A stretch of 64,000 bases of DNA from Carallia brachiata. Taxonomy: Eukaryota > Streptophyta > Magnoliopsida > Malpighiales > Rhizophoraceae. Made by a program: the position numbers and the translations under genes. The notes beneath the pieces are model-generated. The model was not told the DNA's origin. It saw only the letters and a program-made list of their open reading frames with translations, and did not search any database. Below are positions 50,409-62,000 of this stretch, piece after piece (position 1 is the stretch's first letter; each line of letters starts with the position of its first letter). The stretch is taken from assembly GCA_021464245.1 (NCBI GenBank), contig JADCRB010000025.1, forward strand, positions 2,508,081-2,572,080, given 5' to 3'.

Positions 50409-50885
50409 ACACACCCCTACATGAGAGGCGAATCATTTTTCTAGTTAATTAAATAATTCTGATCTGCAAATTTAATGTTCAAGATAGCGTGGTCTTTTTC
50501 CTGTGCAATATTAGATTTACCAAGCAGCCATGTGTCAAGCTTAATATGTGAAATTATGTTGAATAAAAGAAGCTTAATACCCTTGTTTTAGTCGAGATGT
50601 GTAAAACAAAAAAAAAAGATTAATATTAGAATTCTTTTGAGATTTATATGTCCAAAAGAATGGTCCATAAAAAAAATCTTACGTTTATTTTAAGAAAGTT
50701 ATGTGGCAAACAGTTTCTGCCCAAAGTAGTTATGCTATGTCCAAAGATTGTGTTTTGCAATAGTTATGTAATTATTTCTGTTTCTTCTTCTTTTCTTTTT
50801 TTTTAGCAACTTTATATAATAACTAATTCTATTTACTAAAAGTTGTGTCCGATCCCTTATGGTCATTATAAAAGTCTGCTTCAAA
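50409..50885. repeat. Direct repeat unit 1 downstream of EG45 copy A
   Basis: It aligns with 51515-51945 at an offset of about 1.1 kb. Both start with ACACACCCCTACATGAGAGG, share TCATGTGTCAAGCTTA-like and AGCTTAATACCC phrases, and end with CC(C)TTA(T/C)GGTCATTATAAAAG, which contains a TATA-like ATTATAAAAG. It may be a duplicated promoter region, but no coding sequence follows directly. Confidence 0.75.
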
Positions 50886-51514
50886 CATCAATAAAAGTCT
50901 CCGTTGAGGACTAGTTTGTATTTTGAGTACTTTGTTCTCTGTCTATCAGAAAAAAATTATGTTACGTTATTTCTCAAGAAGTGTCACTAGATTCAATAAT
51001 GGACATGTTGTTTTGCATACACTGGGGTTGGCCGATTGTTTGCCATTATTACAAAAAAAAAAGATTATTTTGTTTATAGCCCAGTGTGAGAGCTCCGTGG
51101 AGTAATAAGATAAGAAGTAGAACTTTTTCCTTTTTTTTTTTTTGGTTACAATGCCTCGCAGAGCCATAAAAAAGAATAACATAGTCATTACAACTTGAAG
51201 AAAGTACTATGAAGTCTCAATGAAATGTCCCAATATAATACAGGACGAGTTTTGATATTTTAAAACTAAAGGCCCAGTAATGTTAATGTCCTTATCGAAT
51301 TTAAATATTTTAGAGATGTTTGTTATCAATATAAAGAAATTATACTCTTCATGTCATTGAAATAAAAATATTATCTTGCGCAATACTGTAAAGTCTTGCA
51401 TTTTTCTCGTTTTATTTGTTGCAATATAAAACTATCAATCAAACCAAACCAAAACAATTCAAACTGAAAAAGTTCAATTTGATTTAAAAAGCCTTAAAAT
51501 TTTCTCTAAACCTT
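50886..51514. other. Spacer between the direct repeats
   Basis: I see no gene or bounded element between the two direct repeat units. Confidence 0.45.
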
Positions 51515-51945
51515 ACACACCCCTACATGAGAGGCAGATCATTTTGCTAGTTGGTTAAATAATTCTCACCTACAAATTTAATTTTAGGGAATGAAGCGAT
51601 GAGAGCAGGCTACCGGTCTTTTTCCTATGCAATATTTAAATTTACCAAGTGCTCATGTGTCAAGCTTACTATGTAAAATTATGTCAAAAAAAAGCTTAAT
51701 ACCCATGTTTTAGTCAAAATGTGTAAAAAAGAAAGCTTAAAATTTACGTCTTAAAACAGTTATTTCCGGATTATGTCCCAAACAGTTTTGGCACAAAGTG
51801 GTAATGTCGTGTGCAAAGGTTGTGTTCTACAATAGTGACGTAACTATTCCTTTTCTTTTTTTTTTTTTTTGCAAAGTTATATGATAACTATTTCAGTTTA
51901 GTAAAAGTTGTCTCCAATCCCTTACGGTCATTATAAAAGGTTCCA
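51515..51945. repeat. Direct repeat unit 2 downstream of EG45 copy A
   Basis: Diverged second unit of the repeat beginning at 50409. A shortened third version appears at about 63645, where the phrase AGTTTCTGCCCAAAG is joined to GGTCATCATAAAAGG. Confidence 0.75.
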
Positions 51946-52169
51946 TATTACTTTTACATTTCATTATATGGGTAAATGAATTTTTTTTTATTGCGTTCAC
52001 ACGCTTATTTTTTGTGTAACCACGAACATTTTTGTGCAACTAAAAGAGATAAATGTGAAACGATAAAACAGTAATACTTTTTATTATTTTGGCTGTACAA
52101 AAAACGATCGTGGTTGCACAGAAAAAACATGTGTAGACGCAGTAAAGAAATTTCTTATGCCCGCCAAGT

Positions 52170-52600
52170 TTTTCCCTTACTTTTATGTCTGTTGGAAGGA
52201 AATAAAAACCTGTATAAATCATTTTGCAAACAAACAAACTTCTAAGGACTTGATTTCATTTTACAACATGTCGTCAAGAATGTTTCATTTTTCCTATAAG
52301 GAGATTCACACTACACTGTTATAGATTAACGAGGACGAATTTCCCCTTAAAAAGATGATATTTAATTCATGAAACAAAATAATTTTATTTTCCATGTCGA
52401 AGCAAAACTCATTAAAATTACACAATCATCTCAATTGACTACGCTAGTGCTTCGTCATATTGAGTTATCGCTATGGTTTCATCATGCAAAAAAGTAAGGT
52501 TTGGCAATATTATAAAAGGCCGAGTCAGTTCTGTTGAAGAAAATACACCACACAAAGACAACTTGGTCATGAACTCGATATATTAGCAACTGCAATATTG
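52170..52600. repeat. Repeat matching the end of the window (63690-64000)
   Basis: Landmarks shared with the last 310 bases of the window include GGAAATAAAAA near the start, AACTTCTAAGG, GCAAAAAAGTAA, TTGGCAATATTA, and GAAGAAAATACAC followed by CAACTTG and GAACTCGATAT. A TATA-like ATTATAAAAGG at about 52509 precedes the last block, so this looks like a promoter plus leader, but I found no gene after it. Confidence 0.75.
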
Positions 52601-52960
52601 GCAATATCTTACTGAAGCCTATTTGCTTGGCCTTGATCTCGTTTATTTCCTTCCAACAGCAAAACCAAGTGCACGAACAGCTTGCACTTCGTTAATTTAT
52701 GGAATGATTTCAAAATGCTTTAGAGCTAATATAATAGTTAATGCTAGAAGAAAAAAATATTGCCCAAACTACAAACTTAATTTTTCATGGTCATTTCTGA
52801 AGTGCAAGGTCTGTAAACAATGCAAGTTGCCAAATAATACTTTAAAACATAAAATTCACAAAATGTTTAGACCAATATCTTGTGAAATCCATAAATGAAC
52901 GTCATAAGTCACGGTAAATTTTGTCGTGTATCGATATAATAGTTTTGCTTTTTAATGCAG
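52601..52960. other. Spacer, no supported gene
   Basis: A 91-codon ORF (52623-52898) is present but resembles no family that I recognise, and its codon use is no different from surrounding non-coding DNA. I do not call it. Confidence 0.4.
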
Positions 52961-53345
52961 TTTACACCAGGGTCCGAACTTGAGAGAATTGATTTTTTTT
53001 TCCTCTTTGGTTGCTTTAAATTTTTGGTGCCTTCCCCATGTTCCTTTCCCTTAATTCTTGTTTCTGAACTAATTGCAGTGGTCTATGATTGCCATTTAAT
53101 AGAAAAAATTTGATGAAATCCATAAATGTTATACAATGTAGTAAATTATTCTCTTATCAATAAGAGGATTTTGATCTTTATAGCACAAGTAGATACCATG
53201 GTCCAAAATTGCGAAAATTGATTTTTTTTTCCTTTTTTTTGTCGATTTCATTTTTCGGTGCTTCCCTAGGTTCCCTTCTTCTTGTTCTTGTATCTGAATT
53301 AATTTAAAGTGGTCTTTGATTTTCATTTGGTAGAAAACATTTTCA
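52961..53345. repeat. Two-unit tandem repeat of about 220 bases
   Basis: The block 52961-53130 recurs at about 53185-53345. Shared landmarks include AATTGATTTTTTTTTCC, GGTGC(C)TTCCC, TTCTTGT(T/A)TCTGAA and GTGGTCT(A/T)TGATT. It is non-coding. Confidence 0.7.
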
Positions 53346-53564
53346 TGTGGGTTGTATCCCTCCTTTCGTAGCCTTCTTAGAGATCCAAATACAAGTTTGG
53401 TTTATGCCCTAAAGATACTTTCCGTATTGGGCTGAAAAAAAAAAAAAAAAAGCATGTTGGTTAATTTTCATAGATTGAAAAGACATCAAGGTACTTACTT
53501 GAAATTAAGGAAAGATGTTTTTTTTGATAAAAGATACATTAAATAGGTTGTGTTTACTGCAACT

Positions 53565-54851
53565 GGGTGCGTTTGTTTGAGCGTAAAATGAGATTCAGGA
53601 AAATGTTGTCCCCATACTTTGATGTTTGGCGCTAGGAAAAAGCATAGTCAACGTAAAATCACCTACAATCAACAAAAAAAAGTAAGCCTTTTTTGGGGAA
53701 AAGGACATCCGCTCAAAATGAGCAGATGTCATTTTCCACTGTCGTCTGAGATTAAAAAAATAACCACATAAGAGTAAACAGATCGAAAGGCAAAAAGAGA
53801 AGAAATCCAAGAGAAGCGGATCCTAGTGATTGCTGCCCCAAATCCTTCTTCTTCACTCATTTCTCTTTTCTTTTTATTCATTTTTCAAGTCCCACATCAT
53901 ATTCCAGATTGGACTGTATCTTCTTCATTGAATTTTTTTTTTTTTTATTCTTCATATCCAGCATAAGAACCCTGCTCTTCAAGCCTCAATTCCTTCTTCA
54001 TTCATTATTTTTTCTTCCTTCTTAAAGCCCCAAATTATATTCCTTCTTATGCTTTACCAACCTGCTAAAGATTGTCTGTTTGCAAACCTAAATCAAAATT
54101 TTTTCAAAATCAATCCTCATGCATTGGGTTTTCTATACTGTTAACCCTAACTCATGTTCTATCCACTGTTTTTTTTTTTAAACCTCTTAATTTCCAAACC
54201 CTAACTCTAAATCATGTTCCTCTTCACCTACCAATTTTTTTCGTTATTTAAGTTTTGCTGTTTTGTTTTGGGTAATTCTGTCTAATTTGATGTTGACTGG
54301 ATTATTAATTTTGTAGGTTTGTATAGGTTTAATTCTGAATTAAGTCATTTATAAGCAGGTGATCTCCTTGTGTGTTCATCTTTTTCACCAGCTTTTCCAT
54401 TTTATGGGTGTTTGGGTCCTGATTCCAGACTGTAAAAGTAGGGAACTTTGACGCTGTAACATCTTGATTAATTCTGGTTGTCGACTTGATGTCTCAAAGG
54501 ACAAAGTTTGTGCTATGCAGCAAAGAAAAACAGAGTGGACTTGATGGAGGTTTTGTGGAGTACCTTTGAAAAACTACATGTAAATTCAGTTAGATTCAAT
54601 GGGCAGAACTCCAATTCGTGTTGCTGCTAGTTGTGGCCATGTTGAGTTAATTTGATTATGCGTTTTTGTTGGGGGAAATTTGACAAAAAGTTAAATTTTT
54701 TATATTTTATTTTACATAATTTTACCAAATACGGAAAGATATTTTCAATATCACAGTCAAACACTGGAATAGAAAATGAAATTTCAAAATTTTATTATCC
54801 ACAACAAATGATGTTTCAGAATTTCATTTTCGTTTGCAAACAAACGGACCC
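53565..54851. mobile_element. TIR element that appears to have captured an ankyrin-repeat gene fragment
   Basis: The left end GGGTGCGTTTGTTTGAGCG and the reverse complement of the right end GGGTCCGTTTGTTTGCAAAC form terminal inverted repeats, and similarity continues inward for about 40 bases. The 1.29-kb interior is less AT-biased than typical MITEs and resembles a gene's 5' region. At 54458-54496 it reads NILINSGCRLDV and at 54599-54652, in the same frame, MGRTPIRVAASCGHVELI, the hallmark of ankyrin repeats (usual form GRTPLHVAA..GHVEL). A stop lies between them. No transposase and no clear target duplication were found. Best reading: a Pack-type (gene-fragment-bearing) non-autonomous transposon. 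The alternative is a decayed ankyrin gene that happens to have similar flanks. Confidence 0.6.
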
Positions 54852-55319
54852 TAAGTGTCATTTCCTTTGGTAGTTACCCTCGAACTTCTATATATATGGT
54901 GGTCCTCCTTAATTGAATAATGATGAAAAAATTGTCTAAGATTTTGCTGTAGAAAGATTATTAGATAATTAAAACAATTTTACAAAACTCATTCTTCTCT
55001 TTTGTTCACTTATGCACTACATGAACTTCATTTTATCTTGAAAGAGAATTCGTATTAGTTCTAGTGGAGTGATTGGCATGTGAATATTGTCTTAAATAAA
55101 ATGACGTCAAACACATGACTTAAAACGATTAGTAGATTACAATTTTTTAATTCTAGATTCCATTTTTCTTACATTCCGGTTCTAAAAAAGCATAGGCCAA
55201 CAAATTTTGAGATTACAAAGGTTGCGTACCACATCAGAAGAAATGTATCCTCCAACTTGTGCATTAATGCACATGTGAAAAAAGATGAGTTTAAAATTTG
55301 TAATATTAGCGAAGATTAG
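54852..55319. other. Spacer
   Basis: I see no gene or element here before segmental duplication copy B begins. Confidence 0.45.
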
Positions 55320-55659
55320 GAAAACTATAAATTGCTTTATTTTGGCTTATAATGTTGCGTGTAGTCAAATCGCAAACAAATCTTATGAACATCCAATTAT
55401 TTTTTTCTTTCTGTTTAAAACTAACCCGATCCTACAAATTTTAATATAGTGCAAGCTAGAGCCCACACTTTCATTCCTAATCACCACTTTCTTAGTTACA
55501 ATTTGGTTTGTAAGACTTATTAATAAGAATGACCGTGCGGTAAAAAGCTTGTAGAAAAGATAATCAAAAGCTCAATGTAACCATCAACACTTGACACACT
55601 ATATAAAAAGGAGAAAAAAAAAAAGCGCAGTCATTTTGATTAAAAGATCTTAAAATATA

Positions 55660-55781
55660 AAGTTGAGCATTTGCTCTAATAGTTTAGCGGAATGTCTCTC
55701 AACTACGAAATGGAATCCCTACCAACCTCATTTTTTTCTCCCCTTATATATCCAATAGGATTCCTTGTAAATAAATAAAAA
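55660..55781 (+). mobile_element. Short tRNA-derived SINE with 18-base TSD in copy B
   Basis: A 122-base insertion flanked by identical AAAAGATCTTAAAATATA at 55642-55659 and 55782-55799. It contains TAGTTTAGCGG (55680-55690), an exact box A; box B is degraded. It ends A-rich. The corresponding place in segmental copy A (near 48895) has no insertion, which dates it after the duplication. Confidence 0.88.
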
Positions 55782-56410
55782 AAAAGATCTTAAAATATAG
55801 TTCTTATCAATGTTAGGAAATGAAGTGTTTAGGTAGTAGCGTTAAGTGTTGTAAGAATGGTTTTGTACTTGAAGAATCTGGTTCTCCTCTCCTTGTGTGG
55901 TTTAGACAATTTCTGAAAGGACAATAAAAAATTGCTTCATGGCTTCTTGTTTTTCCTTGTGTGTTCGTCCTGTGACTGTATTGTTATGTGAATAGGTCAT
56001 TGGAGTTTGTATTCTAAACATTATTCTATCATTCTAATGTTGAGTGCTTGAATATGAATGAAAGATAATAACAAAAAAAGAGATAATTAATAATAAAAAA
56101 GCACTATGTTTTGGAGAATGGCATCTTTATCCTTTGACTTGGCTTATGTGGCCAAGCTTAATAAGCCCTTGACGTACGTAATCAGAAGAAAAACAAGTTT
56201 GAAGCTGTAAATTCTAATGCTCGCATATAAAACATTCCGTCTTAAGGTCTTCAATGCACTTAAAGAAAACAAAACATTAATGCTACTATAAATTTTAATT
56301 CCGACCTTTAATGCTACTATATAAGGCAGCATCGTTAGTATTCTACTCTTTGTACTAAAATTGTCAGCTCCAACATTGAGGGTATTGCTTTCTTGGTATT
56401 AAAAGAAAAC

Positions 56411-56924
56411 CTGGCAAGACTCCTTCAATCCTCCTCGGTAATTCTTGCATTGTTGTTGTCATCCCAACTTTTGTTCATTAGTAGTGGCTCAAGTATCTGG
56501 GACTGGGACTGCAGCCTTCAATGACAGTGACAAACTCGTTCGTAAGCATCATGATAGATCATCCAATATGTAATAGTATGGATTAGAGGTGATGCTATAT
56601 TGATTTACAGAAATTACTTAATCAAATTTATTACTTGTCCACAGCTTCTACGTGTTATGGAACGAGGATAATGGACAATTGGTTGCTGCAGTGAAGAAAG
56701 ACCTTTTCAATCATGGTACCATCTGCGGACATTTCGGACAACAATACGAATTGAGTTATGGGACAAAGTCCATAGTAGTAGACATTGTAGACGAATGCAC
56801 TGACAAAGGGAAAGATAAATGTCAAACCTTTGTTCTTACAAAGTTTGCATTTGCTCAACTTGCGGATCTGCCTCTAGGTGTCATGGCTGTGTCTTACAAT
56901 CGAGTAAGTACTATGGACACATGA
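56411..56924 (+). pseudogene. EG45-like domain (plant natriuretic peptide/expansin-fold) pseudogene, copy B
   Basis: Exon 1 (56411-56541) aligns with copy A, but the start codon is CTG (LARLLQSSSV against MARLLQFSLA), so initiation is lost. As in copy A, the signal-peptide frame does not lead into the mature frame (VSGTGTAAF, SDKLVRK). Exon 2 (56645-56924) has a one-base loss in the TGTTATGG region near 56657; after it the frame stays open through KKDLFNHGTICGHFGQQYEL, IVDECTDKGKDKCQTF and FAQLADLPLGVMAVSYNR to a stop at 56922-56924. The exon 2 frame that is broken in copy A is open here, and the opposite holds at the exon 2 start. The locus is dead unless the start and frames are bypassed. 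Confidence 0.78.
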
Positions 56925-57004
56925 TTTCTTTTCCTTTAAATTTGTCGAAGAAGAAAGGGATTTATGGTTGCTATTTTTTTGGGTTTCATTAGTCAAGAGA
57001 TTAA

Positions 57005-57133
57005 GGATGCATTTAGTATAAGGTATAAAGTATAATAGTATAAGATAAACTAGTTTTATACTATATAAAATATAATGTGATAAAACTAACTTGCCTTATA
57101 CTATTCTACTTTATATTATATACGAAATGCACT
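57005..57133. mobile_element. Foldback MITE flanked by TTAA
   Basis: A 129-base near-palindrome: GGATGCATTTAGTATAAGG on the left pairs with the reverse complement of the right end, AGTGCATTTCGTATATAA, and both arms contain AATAGTATAAG and TTAGTTTTAT-type sequence. TTAA occurs on both sides (57001-57004 and 57134-57137). It has no coding capacity. Confidence 0.75.
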
Positions 57134-57137
57134 TTAA

Positions 57138-58991
57138 GTGGATAGTGAGCTTGTGATTTGCTTGCTTATTTTATAAATCTCATATTTTTATATTATAACT
57201 TCCAACCTATCAATTTTGTTAAGAAGATTGTACAAGGCATTGCCAGGTTTTTTAGCTCTCATTTTACTCAATTTATAAACACAACCTCTGGACTGGTGGG
57301 CCCGAACCTTTTCATAGTCAGACATGAAGATCATAACATAACAAGACAATTTGTAAATTGTTAAAAGAGTATAAAATTTCATATTAATAAAATTAAAAAT
57401 ATAAGGATTGAATATAATTTATAATACTCTAAACTTTTCTACTTATAAACTTAAGCTTTTAGGTGGATTTAAAATTTTAATATTTTTATTTAACATAGTA
57501 TCAGAACTTGTTTACCTTTTCATTTGCACACATCATTAGGCGGTGTGTCATAAAAATGTACATGTGTGTATATTTTTCTATGTATATACTTATATTATGT
57601 TCATTGTTAGTAATTGATAGCTAAATTTACAAGTATATGAAATTGTTCAAGTAATATAATGATGAATAGAGTATCATTCTTACAAGGATTATTTACCAAC
57701 TACCAAAATTATCTTAATTCTATTATTATTTAAACTAAAGAAACAGTTAATTTAATCTAAGAATTTAACTCAAATAAAAAGAAACAAGAAAGAATTGATA
57801 AATTGCAAACTAAATAAAAATTAATCAATGCAAAAGAAACCTTGGATATTTCGACTTCACTTGTACTTATCAAACCCAATTCTAATCCAATGATAATCAA
57901 TTTTAATTAGTCATATCATGGCTGAAGAACCCTAAATTCTTTGATAGATTTCCCAAAACTTACTAAATATATCAATCAAAGCTTACTGTTTCAGTTCCCA
58001 ATAATAATAATAAACTTCAATTGATTTATTAAATTCTGCAATTATTCAGTTGAACCCCCACAGGTCAAGTTATTATTCTTGCCTCAAACTATATTCCTAT
58101 GGAGATTATTGTCTAGGTCTAATTGAGAAATTTTCTTTCTAGTACTCTTCCTCAATCACATATTAATTAAATAGTGGCCAGTTATTCAAAGACATTAAGA
58201 TCAACAATAAACTCATAATATGAAAAAAGAAAGTCAATTAAAATAGAGTTGAATATTCAAAGTAACAAGCTATATCAAAATAAGCATAGAAAATAAATTA
58301 GTTCATAAACTAAAAAGAAAAAAAAAAAAAAAAACTCTTAAAGTCATCCTTCAAGTTGTAGGCTTCATCCTTTTGCTCTCCATTCTATCTTTGAAGCCTC
58401 CAAACATTATCTCAATCTGTCTTTTCTTTTTGTTTGGCTCTGTGAGCCTCTGAATGACTTTTTTCAAAACCTAAATTTCCTTCACTTTTATTCTTCTAGA
58501 CTTAAACTCTCATAAGGAAACTAAAACTGGCAATTACTTGGAAGAATAGAACTCTTCCTAACCCAATAAAATATGCCTTAATTGTAAAATTATCTTTTGT
58601 TTTTCTCTGGACGTTGAAATCTCCAATTTCACAAATTGACTTTGACCTCTTATCTTGTAGTTCTCAATTATCTCCCTTCTCACGCCAAAATTGTCCATAT
58701 TACACAAAAAAACATCTTCACAACACCTAACAAAAAAAAATAAAATAAAAATAAGTAAAATTAAACAATTTCTTAAGAACAAAGCCATAATTTAAGTCAA
58801 AAGGATATTAAAACTTTATATAAAAATTTGCGCTTTTTGGATTTGGATTTGAGCTTTTAGATTTGGACTTGGGTTTTCGGTTTGGACTTGTACTTGGGCT
58901 TTCAGACTTTGGATTTAGAATTGGGCTTTCAAGTTTTGGAATTTTGGATCGAGACTTTTGGATTCTTTTTTTTTTTTTTTTTGTCTTTCTT

Positions 58992-59031
<40 letters not shown>

Positions 59032-59060
59032 GCATAATAACGTTTTAAAAATTTACCATT
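57138..59060. other. Non-coding region between EG45 copy B and the retrotransposon
   Basis: No gene is supported. From 57500 to 58800 the sequence has the look of retroelement non-coding DNA (mixed composition, no ORFs), but no LTR ends could be recognised. At 58840-58960 a motif like TTTGGAYTTGGGCTTT recurs imperfectly, and (TA)n lies at about 58997-59027. Confidence 0.4.
58830..58965. repeat. Imperfect minisatellite (TTTGGAYTTGGGCTTT-like)
   Basis: At least six variants of a 12-20 base unit built around TTTGGA, TTGGGCTTT and TTTCGG follow each other. The 61-residue ORF beginning at 58863 is the translation of this repeat and the following (TA)n, not a gene. Confidence 0.7.
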
Positions 59061-59099
59061 GATCGGGCCAATTCGAACGCCTTCTTAGTATGAGAGCAT

Positions 59100-62000
59100 G
59101 TAAGCGTTATGAGTATAGACTTCTTGTACTAAGTATGACCTGTCACATTTGGAAGTAAGTTTGTCGTCAGACCGATACTTCAAGTTGATGGGCCATTATA
59201 CCGCAAGGAGAAGATCCCTAACTTGGAACGAATGGGGGTGAACTCTTTGATTGAATGCATTAGTGAGTCGGCCTTGACAGCACTCGAGTTCCTGCTGTGC
59301 TTGGACACTTTTCTCGTCAAGGGCTTCCAACTCATTTAAACACAATCGAGCATTTTTCTCTTGCGGGAGACCTTCCAAAACAGTCATGCTGAGGGATGGA
59401 ATCTGTGTTTTCAATAGTAGTATCGCTTCGACGCCATAGACAAGGGCATAGGGTGTCAACTGCATTGGAGTCCGATAAGTTGTGCGATATGCTCATAATG
59501 TCTCGGGAATTCTATCATGTCAGTCTCTTTTAGATTTAAAGATCACCTTGCACAATAGGTTGCACAACGTTTTGTTGAATACTTCAGCCAAGTCATTAGC
59601 TAGAGCATTGTACATGGACGACTTACACTGCCTGAACTTAAACTTTTTGCATAGTTGATCCATTAAACTGTTGTAAAACTGCTTGTCATTATCAATGATG
59701 ATAAATCGAGGAATTCTGTGGCGATAGATCAGATGAGTTCGGATGAAGTTGACAACATGCTCTTTCTTCACTTCTTTAAGCGGAATAGCTCCGGCCCATT
59801 TCGAGAAGTAGTCTATTGCTGTAAGGATGTAGAGGTGGCCCAAAGATGATTTCGGCAAAAGCCCTACTAAGTCGAGACCCAAAGCTTCAAAGGGTCAAAA
59901 TGAAACAGTCAGATGTAGTAGCTCTAATGGTTGATGTATGTAATTTGCATGCAATTGACAGGTTTGATAGGTTTTGGCAAATTCCATTGCATCATGTACC
60001 ATAGTCGGCCAGTAATACCCTATCCTTCTGATTTGGAAATGCAACTTGAGTCCCGATTGATATCCACCACTTACGCCAGAATGTGCTTCTTGGAGAGCTT
60101 ATTTCGCCTCTTTACTGTCTAGACAGCGAAGTAATACTCCATCAAAAGACCTTCGATACAAACTGTCCTTGAGATATACAAAGAAAGGATCTCATCGTTG
60201 AATTTCTGTCTTGTGACGATGATCTTCGAGCAGCTTTCCATGTTGTAGGTAGTTAGAAATTGGTTGGCGTCAATCCTCATTTTCATTAAGGCGTATGGAG
60301 ACAACATTAGTTGTTCCAATTTTCCCATCATCACAGCAACAACTATAGCTTGGATTTCTGACTTTACGAGAGATATGGCCAGGTTAGTCAACGCCTCTGC
60401 CTGGGAGTTTTCTCAATGAGGAACGTGCTCCAAAGTAATGCTTTTAAATTCATTCCTCAACTGTCAGATGTCTCAATAGTAAGGTGCAAGGTCTCCTTTC
60501 TTCACATCATACAATCCTGTAAGTTGGTTGATGATGAGCTGAGAATCTCCGTGAACCTCTATCTTCAGAATCTTTATATAGATCGTCATTTAGAGACCGA
60601 TGATTAATATCTGGTACTCAGTAATATTATTTTAGCATAACTCACTGAGAATGATAGCATATGGTAATATTTGTTGTTGAGGAGTGACAAATACTATACC
60701 AGCATCGGCACCATCACGCCTTATTGTACTATCGAAGAACATTGTCCATGGTGACAATGTCTCGATATAAAATACCTCTTTGTCCGGAAGATCATATGTA
60801 AACTTCCAATCAGACGGGGCAGGATGATCTGCAAGGAAGTCTGCTAAAGCTTGTTCTTTGACCACTTTCAGGGCACGTAGACAATGTTATAACTTTATAG
60901 AATTATTGCCCACTTGGCAAGTCTACCTGATAAGATCGATCTAGACAAGATGTATTTGATATGATCAGCTCTAGCCACGAGGCAGATTGTGTGAGCCTGT
61001 ATGTAGTGCTTCAACTTATCACTGGCAAAGAAGAGTGCTAGACATGTCTTTTCAATGGGCGAGTAGTTCAACTCCAGGCCGTTTAAGGTACTGCTTAGGT
61101 AGTATAGGGCAACTTCCTTTCTTTGCTCATTTTCTTATACAAGCAAAGCTCCTAGAGACCTTTTCTGTGATGCAATGTAAAGAATCAGTAGCTTTCCTTG
61201 AATCGGAGCACCTAAGACTGGTATATTAGAAAGGTACTTCTTTATGCTTTCAAAAGCTTTGCTATAAGCTTCGTCCCACTCGAAGTTGGCATCCTTCTTC
61301 ATCAACCGATGGAAAGGTTGCCCTTCCCAGTTAGGTTGGATATGAAGCGACGAATGTAGGCTAGTTTTCTTTGTAGACTACGCAGCTTGTGCAGGTTTTT
61401 AGGTCCAGACATCTTTTAAATCGCTTCAACCTTTGAGTGATAAACTTCAATACCATGATGACGAACCACGAATCCAAGGAATTTTTCTGATGTGACACCA
61501 AATGCGCACTTGAGATGATTCATTTTCAATTGACGCTTGCGAAGTCTTTCAAACACAACTTTGAGATCCTCCAGATGCTCTTTGCGCTCCTTAGTCTTTA
61601 CCATTAGGTCATCAACATAACATTCCACGATCTTATGGAGCATGTCGTCAAAATTTTTTTGCATGGCACGCTGATAAGTGGCGCTAGCATTTTTCAACCC
61701 GAACGACATGATTTTGTAGTAGTATATCCCTTTTGGTGTGCAAAACGCCATCAATTCTTTATACTCTGATGCCATCCTGATCTGGTTGTAACCCAAAAAA
61801 CTATCCATGAAGGATAACAATTCATGGCTAGTAGTTGCGTCAACTGTGTTTCCGCTATGGGCAATGGAAAGTCATCCTTTGGACAGGCCCTGTTGAGGTC
61901 TTGAAAGTCGATGCAAACTCTTAATTGTCCATTCCTCTTTCTCATTGGGACTATATTGACAATCCATATTGGGTAAGTGACCTCTCAGATGAAGCTAGCA

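Larger units (their letters stand above)
55320..57000. repeat. Segmental duplication, copy B (EG45-like locus)
   Basis: Counterpart of 48590-50150 at an offset near 6.7 kb. It carries a SINE absent from copy A (55660-55781) and is followed by a foldback MITE. Homology to sequence further downstream of copy A resumes only at about 63640, after the retrotransposon. Confidence 0.85.

Noticed and set aside
52623..52898. 91-codon ORF after the promoter-like repeat
   Set aside because: No recognisable domain, no splice or homology support; it is likely chance.
54652..54873. 73-codon ORF at the right end of the TIR element
   Set aside because: It runs through the AT-rich terminus of the element and out of it, with no family resemblance.
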